Assembly (NCBI GenBank): GCA_016702645.1
Contig: JADJDP010000053.1
Span: forward strand, 1 to 64,000
From: Flavobacteriales bacterium
Lineage (GTDB): Bacteria; Bacteroidota; Bacteroidia; Flavobacteriales_F; PHOS-HE28
Length of the DNA: 64,000 nucleotides
Reading direction: 5' to 3'
This document shows, piece after piece, positions 56,229 to 64,000 of this stretch. Numbering within the stretch: the first letter of the stretch is position 1; each line of letters opens with the position of its first letter. Made by a program: the position numbers and the translations under genes. The notes beneath the pieces were generated by a model. It saw nothing but the letters and a program-made list of their open reading frames with translations. It had not been told where the DNA came from and made no database searches.

Positions 56229-57415
56229 CGGATCAGTTGGCGGAATTCGTGGAGTTCAGTGCTCAGGTCCAGCAGGTCGCGTTCGGTCACGCTCTGCAGT
56301 TGTTCCCTTCGGCGGAAAGCATTGAGGCGCTTTGCGATCTCCTCCTTTGCGCGGCCGGTCTTGGTGGCCAAGTGCGCAACGGTGTTCTCATCATAGTCGC
56401 AGATACGCATGTACGCACGGGCTCGTACTTCGTCCTTGAAGTGCGCTATCATCTTTCGGGCGATGTCCGCGTGATCGCCTTTGTGCCAGTAGAGGCGGCC
56501 AATGGTGTGGGCGAGATCGCGTGTGGCGTTGCGGGGCGGTGCCACGACGGGGATGGGGCGTTGCTGGCGACGCGTGTACACGATGATGTACAACACCAAT
56601 AACGTCAGCGCGATGAACCATGCCCACCGAAGTGCGGGTTGGTTCAGCAGGAAGCGCAGCGGCGTTGTGCTCTCCATGCGGCCCACCTTGTAGAACTCGT
56701 CCCATACCACGGCTCGTGGTGGCAATGCACTGAGCGCACCGGCAAGGAAGGTGGCGTTGTTGCTCTTCAGTAGGTTGTAGTTGGTGAAGGCACGTGGTGC
56801 GCTGCAGAGCACGATGCGCCCGTCCCCCCAAGTCATTTCGAGGAGGACCGGATGCGAGGCACCATCCACTGCGAGCACGCGGGTGCGGCTGGTGTCATAG
56901 CGTGTGAAATACGCGCCCGGAAAACCGCGTGCATAGCGGAACACGCCCTGCGCGATGCGGTGATCGCCGACAAAACGGATATCGGACGTGTCATTGCCCA
57001 TCCGATGCATGCTCGCCACTTCCAGGTTCAAGGTGTCGGCGAGCACATTGTGGAAGTCTTCCGCAGCGATGAAGACATGATCACCGAGCTCCACCAAACC
57101 GAGGAGACGTTCCGTACCCAGTTCGCTGAGCCCGAACGTGGAGTTGATGTACAGGTGGTTCACCGGCGCATCGGCAATGGCGTCGTTCGAAATACGGTGA
57201 TCAGCGGCAAGGTCCACTGGTTCATGGACGGTGCGCACTTCAGGAAAGAGGTCTTGGATGCTTTCATGAACGAGCAGGCCACCATACGGGGTGCGGTGGT
57301 AACGCGAGTAGGAAGGTGCCCAGTTGACGGGCTTCGGAGCCATGGCCTCCAGGAGCGAAAGGCCAAGGATGAGCAGTCCGAGCGCCCATAGGATCCGTTT
57401 CTCGAAGCGGCTCAT
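56225..57415 (-). CDS. DUF4350 membrane protein
   Basis: 396 residues. N-terminal helix ILWALGLLILGLSLLEAM, a periplasmic domain of GATase-like/DUF4350 type (RTPYGGLLVHESIQDLFPEV, LGDHVFIAAEDFHNVL, LLEMTWGDGRIVLCSAPRAF), a second helix (WAWFIALTLLVLYIIVY) and a cytoplasmic helical tail (IGRLYWHKGDHADIARKMIA). The start at 57415 overlaps the DUF4129 stop (ATGA). Typical member of the MoxR/DUF58 gene neighbourhood; molecular role unknown. Confidence 0.87.
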   Translation of the reverse strand: MSRFEKRILWALGLLILGLSLLEAMAPKPVNWAPSYSRYHRTPYGGLLVHESIQDLFPEVRTVHEPVDLAADHRISNDAIADAPVNHLYINSTFGLSELGTERLLGLVELGDHVFIAAEDFHNVLADTLNLEVASMHRMGNDTSDIRFVGDHRIAQGVFRYARGFPGAYFTRYDTSRTRVLAVDGASHPVLLEMTWGDGRIVLCSAPRAFTNYNLLKSNNATFLAGALSALPPRAVVWDEFYKVGRMESTTPLRFLLNQPALRWAWFIALTLLVLYIIVYTRRQQRPIPVVAPPRNATRDLAHTIGRLYWHKGDHADIARKMIAHFKDEVRARAYMRICDYDENTVAHLATKTGRAKEEIAKRLNAFRRREQLQSVTERDLLDLSTELHEFRQLIR

Positions 57416-58111
57416 AGGGCTGGTGCGCGTTCGAACTCGAGGAAGGGGCGCTTGATGGATCCGTAGCGCTCTGCGTCCACTTCCGCATGGCCGTACCACA
57501 CCCATTGGAACACGAGGGCGATATGCGCGAAGCGCGAACGCAGTGCGGGGTCCTTGATCTGCGCGAGGTAGTCCTGGTCCGTGCGCTCGGGGCTCCACTT
57601 CAACACACCATCGTCCACGAGCTTGCGCAATACCAGCAAGTAGTGCAGCCTTATAGCGCGGCGCAGGTCGTTCCCTTCTTCTGCTTCGCGGATCAGCGTC
57701 TCGATGTCGAGCCCCCGGATGTCCTCCTCAGCTGCTGTCACTTCGCCCAACGAGCGCGGTGCGCCATGGAAAACTCTGCGCAAGCTGCCCCGGCTCAGGA
57801 CCAACAGGGCGACGCATCACCACGACCGCGCTGAGGACATAAACGAGGTTGGTGGAGAAGAAGGCACCGACGCCTTCGTTGAACCAATGGCTGAACAGTT
57901 CCTTCAGCCATGCTTTCAACTGCTCCCACCAGCTTAGCTGCTGGTGCAGATCGCGGTCATACTGCAACGATGGGTCCGCCCTGTAGCTGGTGATACGTTG
58001 GGTATCGAACGGACGGATCTCCACCGTGTTCGTCGGCGGCAGGGTGTCTTGCGCACATGTCGTTGACCCGCCGCAAAGCAGCAAGCACAGGAAGAGGAAC
58101 CAACGCGGCAT
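57412..58111 (-). CDS. DUF4129 membrane protein, one frameshift
   Basis: About 232 residues when repaired. Signal peptide (FLFLCLLLCGGSTTCAQ), a linker, a membrane helix (FFSTNLVYVLSAVVV), and after a shift near 57815 the DUF4129 tail: RGLDIETLIREAEEGNDLRR, AIRLHYLLVLRKLVDDGVL, then LAQIKDPALRSRFAHIALVF and FQWVWYGHAEVDAERYG. 700 bases is not a multiple of three. Part of the coupled MoxR operon. Confidence 0.82.
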
Positions 58112-58117
58112 TCGTTC

Positions 58118-59008
58118 TCAGGCCTGGTCGAAGCCAGCGATGCGTTCCTGCAAGCCGTGGCCTTCCTTCTCTTCCACACGGCTGAAATACTTCAAGCACA
58201 GACATACGGCCACGATGGGATAGGTGAGCATTTGGAAGCACCATTGCACGGCGGTGGAGATGGAAGTGAAGACACCGAACCATCCGGGCATGCCCACCTC
58301 GCCTCCGTTCTGCACAGCGTCCAATCCAGCGTTGACGCCAACGATCATGCCGGCGATGGTGAAGGGGAGTTGCACCACCATGTTCACCAGCCCATTGATG
58401 AGCCCGATGACGAAGACGAGGCCGAGCGTGGGCCAAAAATCACCTTGCACCAATTGGTTGGATCGGCCCAACGAACCGGAACCGCCGGCACGCTCAATGG
58501 CATGGCACGAGAGCGAAAGGCAGAGCACGGTGTAGGCATAGACACCGGGAAGTATGCAAAGCAGCACCCCGACACCAGCAAGCAAACCGGTGAGGAAGCT
58601 CGCACCGAAATAGGATCCGAGTTGTGAGAAGCCCCGTTTCAGGAGATCACCGCTGCTGAGGAAGTGGTGTTCGCCCAAGTGATAGGCACGCAGGAATTCG
58701 TGCACGATGGCGATCACGAGCATCCAGCCGATCATGAGGATCAACAGGCCCGGGATCTCCAAGAGGAAACTACTCCCCATGCGCGACCAGAGCTCCATGG
58801 GGTCCGAGGGCTGTCCGAACTGCAGCTCCTGGAATCCAGCGAATGCGCCACCTGCAAGGAAGCCACCGATCACCGCTGCTGGCAGGGAAACCAAGGCCAT
58901 GGCGCGGACCATGGGCTTCCAGTTCTGCTTCAGGAAGGTGAACGTGGTGGAGATGATCTGACCGAAGTCACGTACCTGGCGCAAGACGACCGGCTCTACG
59001 TTCTGCAT
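58118..59008 (-). CDS. Multi-pass membrane protein of the MoxR cluster
   Basis: 296 residues with about six membrane helices (AMALVSLPAAVIGGFLAGG, IPGLLILMIGWMLVIAIVHE, FLTGLLAGVGVLLCILPGVY, TLGLVFVIGLINGLVNMVVQ, FTSISTAVQWCFQML). Start MQNVEPVVLRQVRDFGQII is chosen because N-terminal FGQIISTTFTFLKQNWK is typical of this Bacteroidota family; it lies 41 bases inside the end of the SpoIIM-like gene. No catalytic motif recognised. Confidence 0.75.
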   Translation of the reverse strand: MQNVEPVVLRQVRDFGQIISTTFTFLKQNWKPMVRAMALVSLPAAVIGGFLAGGAFAGFQELQFGQPSDPMELWSRMGSSFLLEIPGLLILMIGWMLVIAIVHEFLRAYHLGEHHFLSSGDLLKRGFSQLGSYFGASFLTGLLAGVGVLLCILPGVYAYTVLCLSLSCHAIERAGGSGSLGRSNQLVQGDFWPTLGLVFVIGLINGLVNMVVQLPFTIAGMIVGVNAGLDAVQNGGEVGMPGWFGVFTSISTAVQWCFQMLTYPIVAVCLCLKYFSRVEEKEGHGLQERIAGFDQA

Positions 59009-59945
59009 GGTAGGGGAGTATGATGAAATAATAAATGACCCAACTGACCGAGGCTCCGATGATCGTGAGCGCAACCCATGGCCGCATATCCAGTGCGTGG
59101 CGGGTGACGAAACTCTCCAGAAAACCGGCCATGATGAAGACCGGAACCAAGCCCATCACGACTTTCAAACCGGTGCGCGCACCTCGCCTGAAGCTCTCGG
59201 CCCGTGTGTAAGTGCCAGGGAACAGGAAACCGTTGCCCAAGGTGAAACCTGCACCACCCGCGATGATGATGGCCGAGATCTCCAAGGTACCGTGGACCCA
59301 TATGGTCAGCAGGCTTTCGGTGAGCACACCTTGCTCATGGAAGAAGTACTGGAAGGCCCCGACCATGATCCCGTTGAACAGCAAAGGCACTGCGGTACCG
59401 AAGCTGGCGAAGATGCCGAGCACGAAGCAGACCATCGACACGCGGATATTGTTGAGCGTGATATAGAGGAACATGCCGCCCGGCGAATCCCCGCCGTACA
59501 CTGCCATGGGTTCTCCGTTGTGGATATTGTCCAAGGTCATGTCCACGTAACCATCTCCAAGAATGAGCCTGACGAAGGTGGGATCATGCTTCGCGCTAAC
59601 GGCACCGATGGCCATGGCAACTGCGAAGACGATGAAGGAGAGAAGCAGGTTCTTGCGCGCGTGTGCGATCGCGAGCGGCACCTCCTGCTGCCAGAAAGTG
59701 AAAAAGCGCTTCCGAGGTGTGCGCTGGTTGCGGTAGATGTGCTGGTGCAACCGCACGGTGAGGCTGTTGAGGTAGACGGTGACCTTGCTCTTGGGATAGA
59801 AGGTCTGCGCGTAGGCCAGGTCGTCGTTCAGTTGAACATAGAGGTCTGAAGCCTCATCCCCGCTAAGCATGTGCAGACCGGTAACGACCTGCTCCAAGCG
59901 CTGCCACTTCGCTTGATTACGTTGAATGAAGGCCGCTTCGCGCAT
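58968..59945 (-). CDS. Stage II sporulation protein M-like (SpoIIM/DUF95) membrane protein
   Basis: 325 residues. Start MREAAFIQRNQAKWQRLEQV, the usual N-terminus of this family. A soluble helical region is followed by membrane helices (LLSFIVFAVAMAIGAVSA, FLYITLNNIRVSMVCFVLGI, GTAVPLLFNGIMVGAFQYFF, HGTLEISAIIIAGGAGFTLG). The HGTLEI motif is the SpoIIM family signature. The name is historical; no sporulation genes are expected here. It heads the minus-strand operon of six genes and is divergent from RDD. Confidence 0.9.
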   Translation of the reverse strand: MREAAFIQRNQAKWQRLEQVVTGLHMLSGDEASDLYVQLNDDLAYAQTFYPKSKVTVYLNSLTVRLHQHIYRNQRTPRKRFFTFWQQEVPLAIAHARKNLLLSFIVFAVAMAIGAVSAKHDPTFVRLILGDGYVDMTLDNIHNGEPMAVYGGDSPGGMFLYITLNNIRVSMVCFVLGIFASFGTAVPLLFNGIMVGAFQYFFHEQGVLTESLLTIWVHGTLEISAIIIAGGAGFTLGNGFLFPGTYTRAESFRRGARTGLKVVMGLVPVFIMAGFLESFVTRHALDMRPWVALTIIGASVSWVIYYFIILPYHAERRAGRLAPGT

Positions 59946-59978
59946 CGTGTTCAAACATAGGGAGCAACAAAGGAAGAA

Positions 59979-60098
59979 GGGGCAGGGGCAGTTTGCTGGA
60001 GCAAGCACTTGTTCACTGGCATTGGAGATCCGTCTCACGCGGGTGCTCATCACCCATGAAGCCGAGAACAATTGCCCCTGCTCCTGCCTTTGCCCCTG
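59979..60098 (+). repeat. 120-bp intergenic element, copy 2
   Basis: Same plan and orientation as 53748-53868: GGGGCAG start, GGAGCAAGCACTTGTTC at 59998-60014 (19 bases in), and an end rich in TGCCCCTG and TCCTGCC. It sits between the divergent SpoIIM-like and RDD genes, in front of the -7 box of RDD. With copy 1 it brackets the six-gene operon. Confidence 0.7.
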
Positions 60099-60113
60099 TT
60101 GCAGAAGGCGCGC

Positions 60114-60120
60114 TATTTTG
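60114..60120 (+). promoter_or_regulatory. -7-like element of the RDD gene
   Basis: TATTTTG resembles TAnnTTTG with one base fewer and lies seven bases before the ATG at 60128. Confidence 0.35.
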
Positions 60121-60127
60121 CCGCCCC

Positions 60128-60867
60128 ATGAGCAGCATCGGTATCGAAACCGCCCAGAACGTGGTGGTGCAGCACGAGATAGCGAGCGTGGGCCACCGGA
60201 TCGTGGCTTATATCCTCGATGGGCTCATCCTCGGCGCATGGATCCTCGTGTGGGTCTTCATCCTCATGTTCTCCGAACCGGGGGAGGTGGGTGCGGTGAT
60301 AATGGTGGTGGTGTGCATGGTGATCCCCTACTTCTTCTACCACTTGGTGTGCGAACTGGTGATGGACGGCAAGAGCATCGGCAAGTCGGTGATGAACATC
60401 AAGGTGGCGCGCGCTGATGGCGGTCAGCCACGGATAGGGCAGTACCTCCTTCGCTGGCTGCTTCGCCCTGTGGATGGCTTTTATGGCTTGGGCTTGGTGG
60501 TGGTGCTCATCAACGGCAAGGGCCAGCGGTTGGGTGATCTGGCGGCGGGAACCACGGTCATCACGTTGAAGCAGCGCATGAAGCTCCAGGACACCTTGAT
60601 GACCGAAGTGGGTGTCGAGCACCAGGTCCGATTCCCGGAAGTGGTGCGGTTGAGCGATGCGCAAGCCTCCATGATCAAGGAGGTGCTCACCAACACCGGG
60701 GTGGGCAACCGCCCGGCATTGCTCGAAGAAATGGCCAACAAAGTGCGTCGTGCCATCGGGAACAGTGGCGATGGCATGAGCAGCAGCGAGTTCCTCCAGC
60801 AAGTACTCAAGGACTACGTGTACCTCACGGGGCAGCAAGGGCAAACTGCGCGGTATCCCCGGAATTT

Positions 60868-60870
<3 letters not shown>
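60128..60870 (+). CDS. RDD-family membrane protein (3' end corrupted)
   Basis: About 245 credible residues. RDD domain: VGHRIVAYILDGLILGAWIL (Arg and Asp of the name), MVIPYFFYHLVCELVMDG, SIGKSVMNIKVARADGGQPR and QRLGDLAAGTTVITLKQRM, with three or four helices. The C-terminal region is soluble and helical (FLQQVLKDYVYLTGQQG). Beyond about base 60868 the frame runs into the G-rich artefact to 61066, so the true end cannot be seen. Divergent from the SpoIIM operon and often found with it; function unknown. Confidence 0.85.
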
Positions 60871-61070
<200 letters not shown>

Positions 61071-61078
61071 CGGCACAA

Positions 61079-61104
61079 TGAAAAGCCACCTCCCGGTGGC
61101 TTCC
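61079..61104 (-). terminator. Intrinsic terminator of lolA
   Basis: On the minus strand GCCACC-GGGA-GGTGGC is followed by TTTTCATT, 33 bases after the lolA stop codon. Compact stem and T run make it a good terminator. Confidence 0.75.
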
Positions 61105-61136
61105 TCAATGGCGCGAGCGCAATGCTCGCGGATGGA

Positions 61137-61784
61137 TCATCGCATGTCGTTCACTTCAACGCCGGGGTATTTCGCCTTGTCGAACACGAACAGCGGATCA
61201 GCCAGGGGCGGGTTCGCGGTGAACTTTTTCAAGTTGTAGGTGACCACATTGCCATCCTTGTACAGCACTTGCACGCTGCGGGGCTCGCCTTTGGCTTTGT
61301 CCACGGTGAGCACCACGGTGTGGTAGGCTTTCTTCGCGGCGTCGAGGGGGAAAAGCTTCACCACTTGCGTCATTACACCGGCCGCATCGGCCTTTTCTTC
61401 CACGAACTGGCTCTTGAAGCCCTTCTCGTATTGGGTAAAGAGACGGCTCGGGTCCAATTCCTGGTCCATTTCGGCTGGATCGCTCAGGGTCACCTCGTTG
61501 GTCTCGCTGCTGTAGGTGTGGATCGTGGTGCCGTCATTGATAATGGTGTTCTTGTCCAGCACAAGGCGGAACTTCTTGCCCTTCACCTTCATGTTGCCCT
61601 CCTGCTTCACGTCCAACTTGTCCTTGGCGTTCAGCAGGCGGCTGCTGAAATCGGCCTCGAAGCTGGTCCACGTCTTCGCTTGGGTCATCAGGCGGTCCAC
61701 GATGGCCTTGCTCTTCGCATCCTCCTGTGCGGAAGAGGTGATGGCCAGCAATAACGACGCGGTGAGGAGGAGGGTGTTCTTCAT
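61137..61784 (-). CDS. lolA: Outer-membrane lipoprotein carrier protein LolA-like
   Basis: 215 residues with signal peptide (MKNTLLLTASLLLAITSSAQ). LolA fold pattern: KTWTSFEADFSSRLL, QEGNMKVKGKKFRLVLDKNT, IINDGTTIHTYSSETNEVTL, DPSRLFTQYEKGFKSQFVEE and NLKKFTANPPLADPLFVF. Predicted periplasmic carrier moving lipoproteins to the outer membrane. -7 box upstream and an intrinsic terminator downstream make it a single-gene unit. Confidence 0.9.
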   Translation of the reverse strand: MKNTLLLTASLLLAITSSAQEDAKSKAIVDRLMTQAKTWTSFEADFSSRLLNAKDKLDVKQEGNMKVKGKKFRLVLDKNTIINDGTTIHTYSSETNEVTLSDPAEMDQELDPSRLFTQYEKGFKSQFVEEKADAAGVMTQVVKLFPLDAAKKAYHTVVLTVDKAKGEPRSVQVLYKDGNVVTYNLKKFTANPPLADPLFVFDKAKYPGVEVNDMR

Positions 61785-61791
61785 GGAAGGG

Positions 61792-61799
61792 CGAAATTA
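61792..61799 (-). promoter_or_regulatory. -7 element of lolA
   Basis: TAATTTCG on the minus strand fits TAnnTT(T/C)G and is seven bases before the ATG at 61784. Confidence 0.45.
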
Positions 61800-61869
61800 C
61801 CTGTCCCGCTTTTCAAAGGGTGTGCCATGGTACCTGCCCGAGGTTCCCGCGTTCAAGAACGATGACCAC

Positions 61870-62460
61870 TCAGGCAGCAACTGGTTCAGCGACACGCACC
61901 TCATCGACCGCTTTCTTGGGGATCTTCAGGCTCTTGGTCTTCCAGTCCGGATTGGCCTTGATCACTTCACGCACCTTCTTTCCCTTTAGCATGGTTCCGC
62001 GGCACTTGGGCGAACCGCAAAGGCAGCCCCAAAGGCGAAGCAGTTCCACGGTGTAGGGCACGTCGAACACGAAGCCGTAGTCGTAGATGATCTCCTCGCC
62101 CGGTTTGATGGAACGCAGCGCTTCGATGATCACACGGTCCTTCTTCGGATCGGGCTTCTTCTTGTTCTCGCTGTGGATGAAGGCCACGGCGTTCGGTTCG
62201 CAGCCCGTATTGATCCACTTTGCCACGTTTCCTCCCTGGTTGGCGTCCACGATCCAATCCTCGTTCAACGTGAATAGGAAGGTATGACCGGAGCCGATCT
62301 CGTTCGCGTAGATCTGGTCCGCTTCCTCATGCGTGATCAGCTTTCCCTTGTACTCCACGATGTTCTCACCCTTGCGGATGGGTGCAATGGCGAACACGCC
62401 GTTGCCATGGATCTTGGAGCGGCGCCGGGCGATCTTGATCTTCTTCTTGGTCTTGGCCAT
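61870..62460 (-). CDS. SET-domain protein (predicted lysine methyltransferase)
   Basis: 196 residues. A very basic N-terminus (AKTKKKIKIARRRSKIHGNG) runs into the SET domain: GVFAIAPIRKGENIVEYKG, WINTGCEPNAVAFI (NxxCxPN type motif), IKPGEEIIYDYGF (catalytic Tyr) and a post-SET Cys cluster GCLCGSPKCRGTM. Complete domain, so methyltransferase activity is likely, with S-adenosylmethionine. The tail is Lys/Ala-rich and could bind nucleic acid or protein. Bacterial SET proteins of this short type are widespread but their targets are mostly unknown. Start at 62460 fits the end of the basic region. Confidence 0.9.
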   Translation of the reverse strand: MAKTKKKIKIARRRSKIHGNGVFAIAPIRKGENIVEYKGKLITHEEADQIYANEIGSGHTFLFTLNEDWIVDANQGGNVAKWINTGCEPNAVAFIHSENKKKPDPKKDRVIIEALRSIKPGEEIIYDYGFVFDVPYTVELLRLWGCLCGSPKCRGTMLKGKKVREVIKANPDWKTKSLKIPKKAVDEVRVAEPVAA

Positions 62461-62567
62461 GGTTCCTGATACGTTCCTGTGAACGGGGCGCAAAGAAACG
62501 GTGTGCGGCGACACCACGGGAGCATCCTGTGGACGCTTGATCAACAGGGAAGGTCTGACAGCGACGG

Positions 62568-63995
62568 TCAGAAGTACAACCGGCATACGACGACCGCAGT
62601 GATCACACACACCAGGTCCGCGGTGAGCATGATGCCCAGCGTGTACCGGCTGTCCTTCACGTTCACGCTTCCGAAGTAGAGCGCAACCACATAGAAAGTG
62701 GTCTCCGCCGCGCCTTGGAACAGGCAGCTGAGTTGGCCCGTGAGGCTATCGGGTCCGTAGGTCTTCATGGCATCGAGCATGAAGCCACGCGAGCCTCCGG
62801 CGCTGAACGGACGCATGAGCGCCACGGGAATGGCATCGATCACCTCCTTGCTCACACCCACGCTGGCGAGCACCCAGGATAGGCCGTCCATCACTACGCC
62901 CATGAGGCCGCTGTTGCGGAAGATGCTCAGTGCCGCGAGCATCGCCAGCATGTAGGGTAGTACGCGCAAGCCCGTCGTGAAGCCATCCTTCGCGCCGTGC
63001 ACGAAGCTCTCGAACATGTTGGTGCCCTTTTCGCGGAAGTAGCGTTCCACCAGGAAGGCATAACCCACGATCATCCCGATGATCGCCAGCAGCATCCCGT
63101 TGCTGAGGTTGTCCGTGAAGTGGAATTTGGCCGCGCCAGCGAGCGATCCGATGTAGGCCATGAGCCCCCCGATGATGCCACTGATCACCAACACACCGAG
63201 TATCACCGGCAGGTTGAAGAGGTTGATGCGCTGTTTGGCGGCTACGAGGAAGAGCGCGGCCAGCGTGCCCACGAACGAGGTGATGATGCATGGGACCATG
63301 ATGTCGGCCGGGTTGGCTGCACCCTGTGCTGCGCGATATCCGATGATGCTCGTAGGCAACAAGGTGAGGCCCGCTGCGTGAAGGCACAGGAACATGATCT
63401 GGCCGTTGGTGGCCCGGTCCTTCGTCGGATTGTCCTCCTGCATGCTTTCCATGGCCTTCAGACCGAAGGGTGTGGCTGCGCTGTCGAGACCGAGGAAGTT
63501 CGCAGCGAAGTTGAGCGTCATGAACCCGTAGGCGGGGTGATCCTTCCGCAGATCGGGGAACACGCGGTGGAAGACGGGGGAGAGGAAGTGGGCCAACTTC
63601 TCCATCGCCCGCGAATCGATCAGCAGATTGAGCAATCCGCAGAAGAAGGTCAGATAGCCTATCAGTGGCAACCACAAGTCCATGATCGTGTTGCGGCAGG
63701 TGGCAAAGAGGCCATCCGCAGGTTGCTTGCCGCGCGTGATCTTGATGGTGCCAGTACCATTGATCGCGTAACGGTCGTCGTTCACGGCCACACCTTCTTC
63801 CCCAGCGGCGCGCAATGAACGCAGGAAGGACGTGCCCTGCAGCGCGGTGGTGTCGAGTTCTGAAACCACCAGTGCTTCACCATGCTTGCCATTGATGAGC
63901 ATGCCGAGCGAATACTGACGCCCGGCAGCAAGCATCACCAGCACATAGGCGATGCTGAGTATGAGCATGAAAGTCCAGAAACGACTGAGGGCCAT
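62568..63995 (-). CDS. Nucleoside-recognition-domain membrane protein (SpmA/SpmB-like fusion)
   Basis: 475 residues, about ten helices. Two copies of the nucleoside-recognition (Gate) domain can be seen. The first contains LPLIGYLTFFCGLLNLLIDS, FGLKAMESMQEDNPTKDRAT and LHAAGLTLLPTSIIGYRAAQ. The second contains GLRVLPYMLAMLAALSIFRN, ALMRPFSAGGSRGFMLDAM and QGAAETTFYVVALYFGSV. These correspond to SpmA and SpmB joined in one protein. Transported substrate unknown. The start at 63995 gives MALSRFWTFMLILSIAYVLV. Confidence 0.9.
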   Translation of the reverse strand: MALSRFWTFMLILSIAYVLVMLAAGRQYSLGMLINGKHGEALVVSELDTTALQGTSFLRSLRAAGEEGVAVNDDRYAINGTGTIKITRGKQPADGLFATCRNTIMDLWLPLIGYLTFFCGLLNLLIDSRAMEKLAHFLSPVFHRVFPDLRKDHPAYGFMTLNFAANFLGLDSAATPFGLKAMESMQEDNPTKDRATNGQIMFLCLHAAGLTLLPTSIIGYRAAQGAANPADIMVPCIITSFVGTLAALFLVAAKQRINLFNLPVILGVLVISGIIGGLMAYIGSLAGAAKFHFTDNLSNGMLLAIIGMIVGYAFLVERYFREKGTNMFESFVHGAKDGFTTGLRVLPYMLAMLAALSIFRNSGLMGVVMDGLSWVLASVGVSKEVIDAIPVALMRPFSAGGSRGFMLDAMKTYGPDSLTGQLSCLFQGAAETTFYVVALYFGSVNVKDSRYTLGIMLTADLVCVITAVVVCRLYF

Positions 63996-64000
63996 GGACA

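Noticed and set aside
58968..59945. Evidence for sporulation from the SpoIIM and SpmA/SpmB names
   Set aside because: These families are widespread in non-sporulating bacteria, and no sporulation regulators or coat genes are present.

Overview
The window looks like a chromosomal segment of a high-GC member of the Bacteroidota, most likely a Flavobacteriales-like lineage. Three lines of evidence support this. Three secreted proteins end in type IX secretion (T9SS) sorting domains. Many genes have the Bacteroidota -7 promoter element (TAnnTTTG, here also TAnnTTCG) a few bases before the ATG. RNase Y, ZapA, UvrB and a MoxR/DUF58/SpoIIM cluster fit the phylum. The exact lineage is inference. No rRNA, tRNA, CRISPR array, IS element or phage gene was recognised.

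Layout. 0-3.7 kb: a TPR histidine kinase (minus) divergent from a LuxR-type response regulator, then a second regulator, with a 25-bp block repeated in front of both regulators. 3.9-18.25 kb: one giant secreted surface protein (about 4,780 residues) with a tandem 194-residue beta-repeat region, thrombospondin type-3 calcium repeats, CARDB, Calx-beta and Ig-like blocks, and a C-terminal tandem module built on KYxGxxNDRDPIL. 18.4-22 kb: FabG-like reductase, VWA membrane protein, YdcF-like protein. 22-26 kb: two paralogous T9SS serine proteases in tandem. 26-30 kb: uvrB divergent from pyrD and an HMG-CoA lyase. 30-35 kb: metallophosphoesterase, a T9SS repeat protein and two membrane proteins. 35-39 kb: a glycan operon (two GT4, an acyltransferase, a small membrane protein, a GT2). 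39-42 kb: GDPD lipoprotein, YiiX-like peptidase, M23 peptidase. 42-47.4 kb: coiled-coil protein, zapA, rny, an epimerase and an SLC13/RCK transporter. 47.4-53.7 kb: WD40 protein, formyltransferase/deacetylase pair, DUF4846 lipoprotein, a conserved unknown protein, and a CDGSH/OsmC pair. 53.9-60.9 kb: DUF58, MoxR, DUF4350, DUF4129, a membrane protein, SpoIIM and divergent RDD. 61-64 kb: LolA, SET-domain protein and an SpmA/SpmB-like membrane protein.

Sequence quality matters here. At least nine genes are broken by one-base shifts, most densely at 0-18 kb. Near-identical 582-bp repeat copies differ mainly in homopolymer length, and a 61-base G run sits at 60964-61024. Most interruptions are therefore best read as long-read or assembly errors, not pseudogenes; broken genes are annotated across their frames.

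Most noteworthy: (1) two ~120-bp elements in the same orientation (53748-53868 and 59979-60098) that exactly bracket the six-gene MoxR/DUF58/SpoIIM block; (2) the giant protein and its C-terminal module; (3) the shared promoter block of the two regulators, the second of which has a pseudo-receiver; (4) an in-frame palindromic insertion inside a glycosyltransferase.
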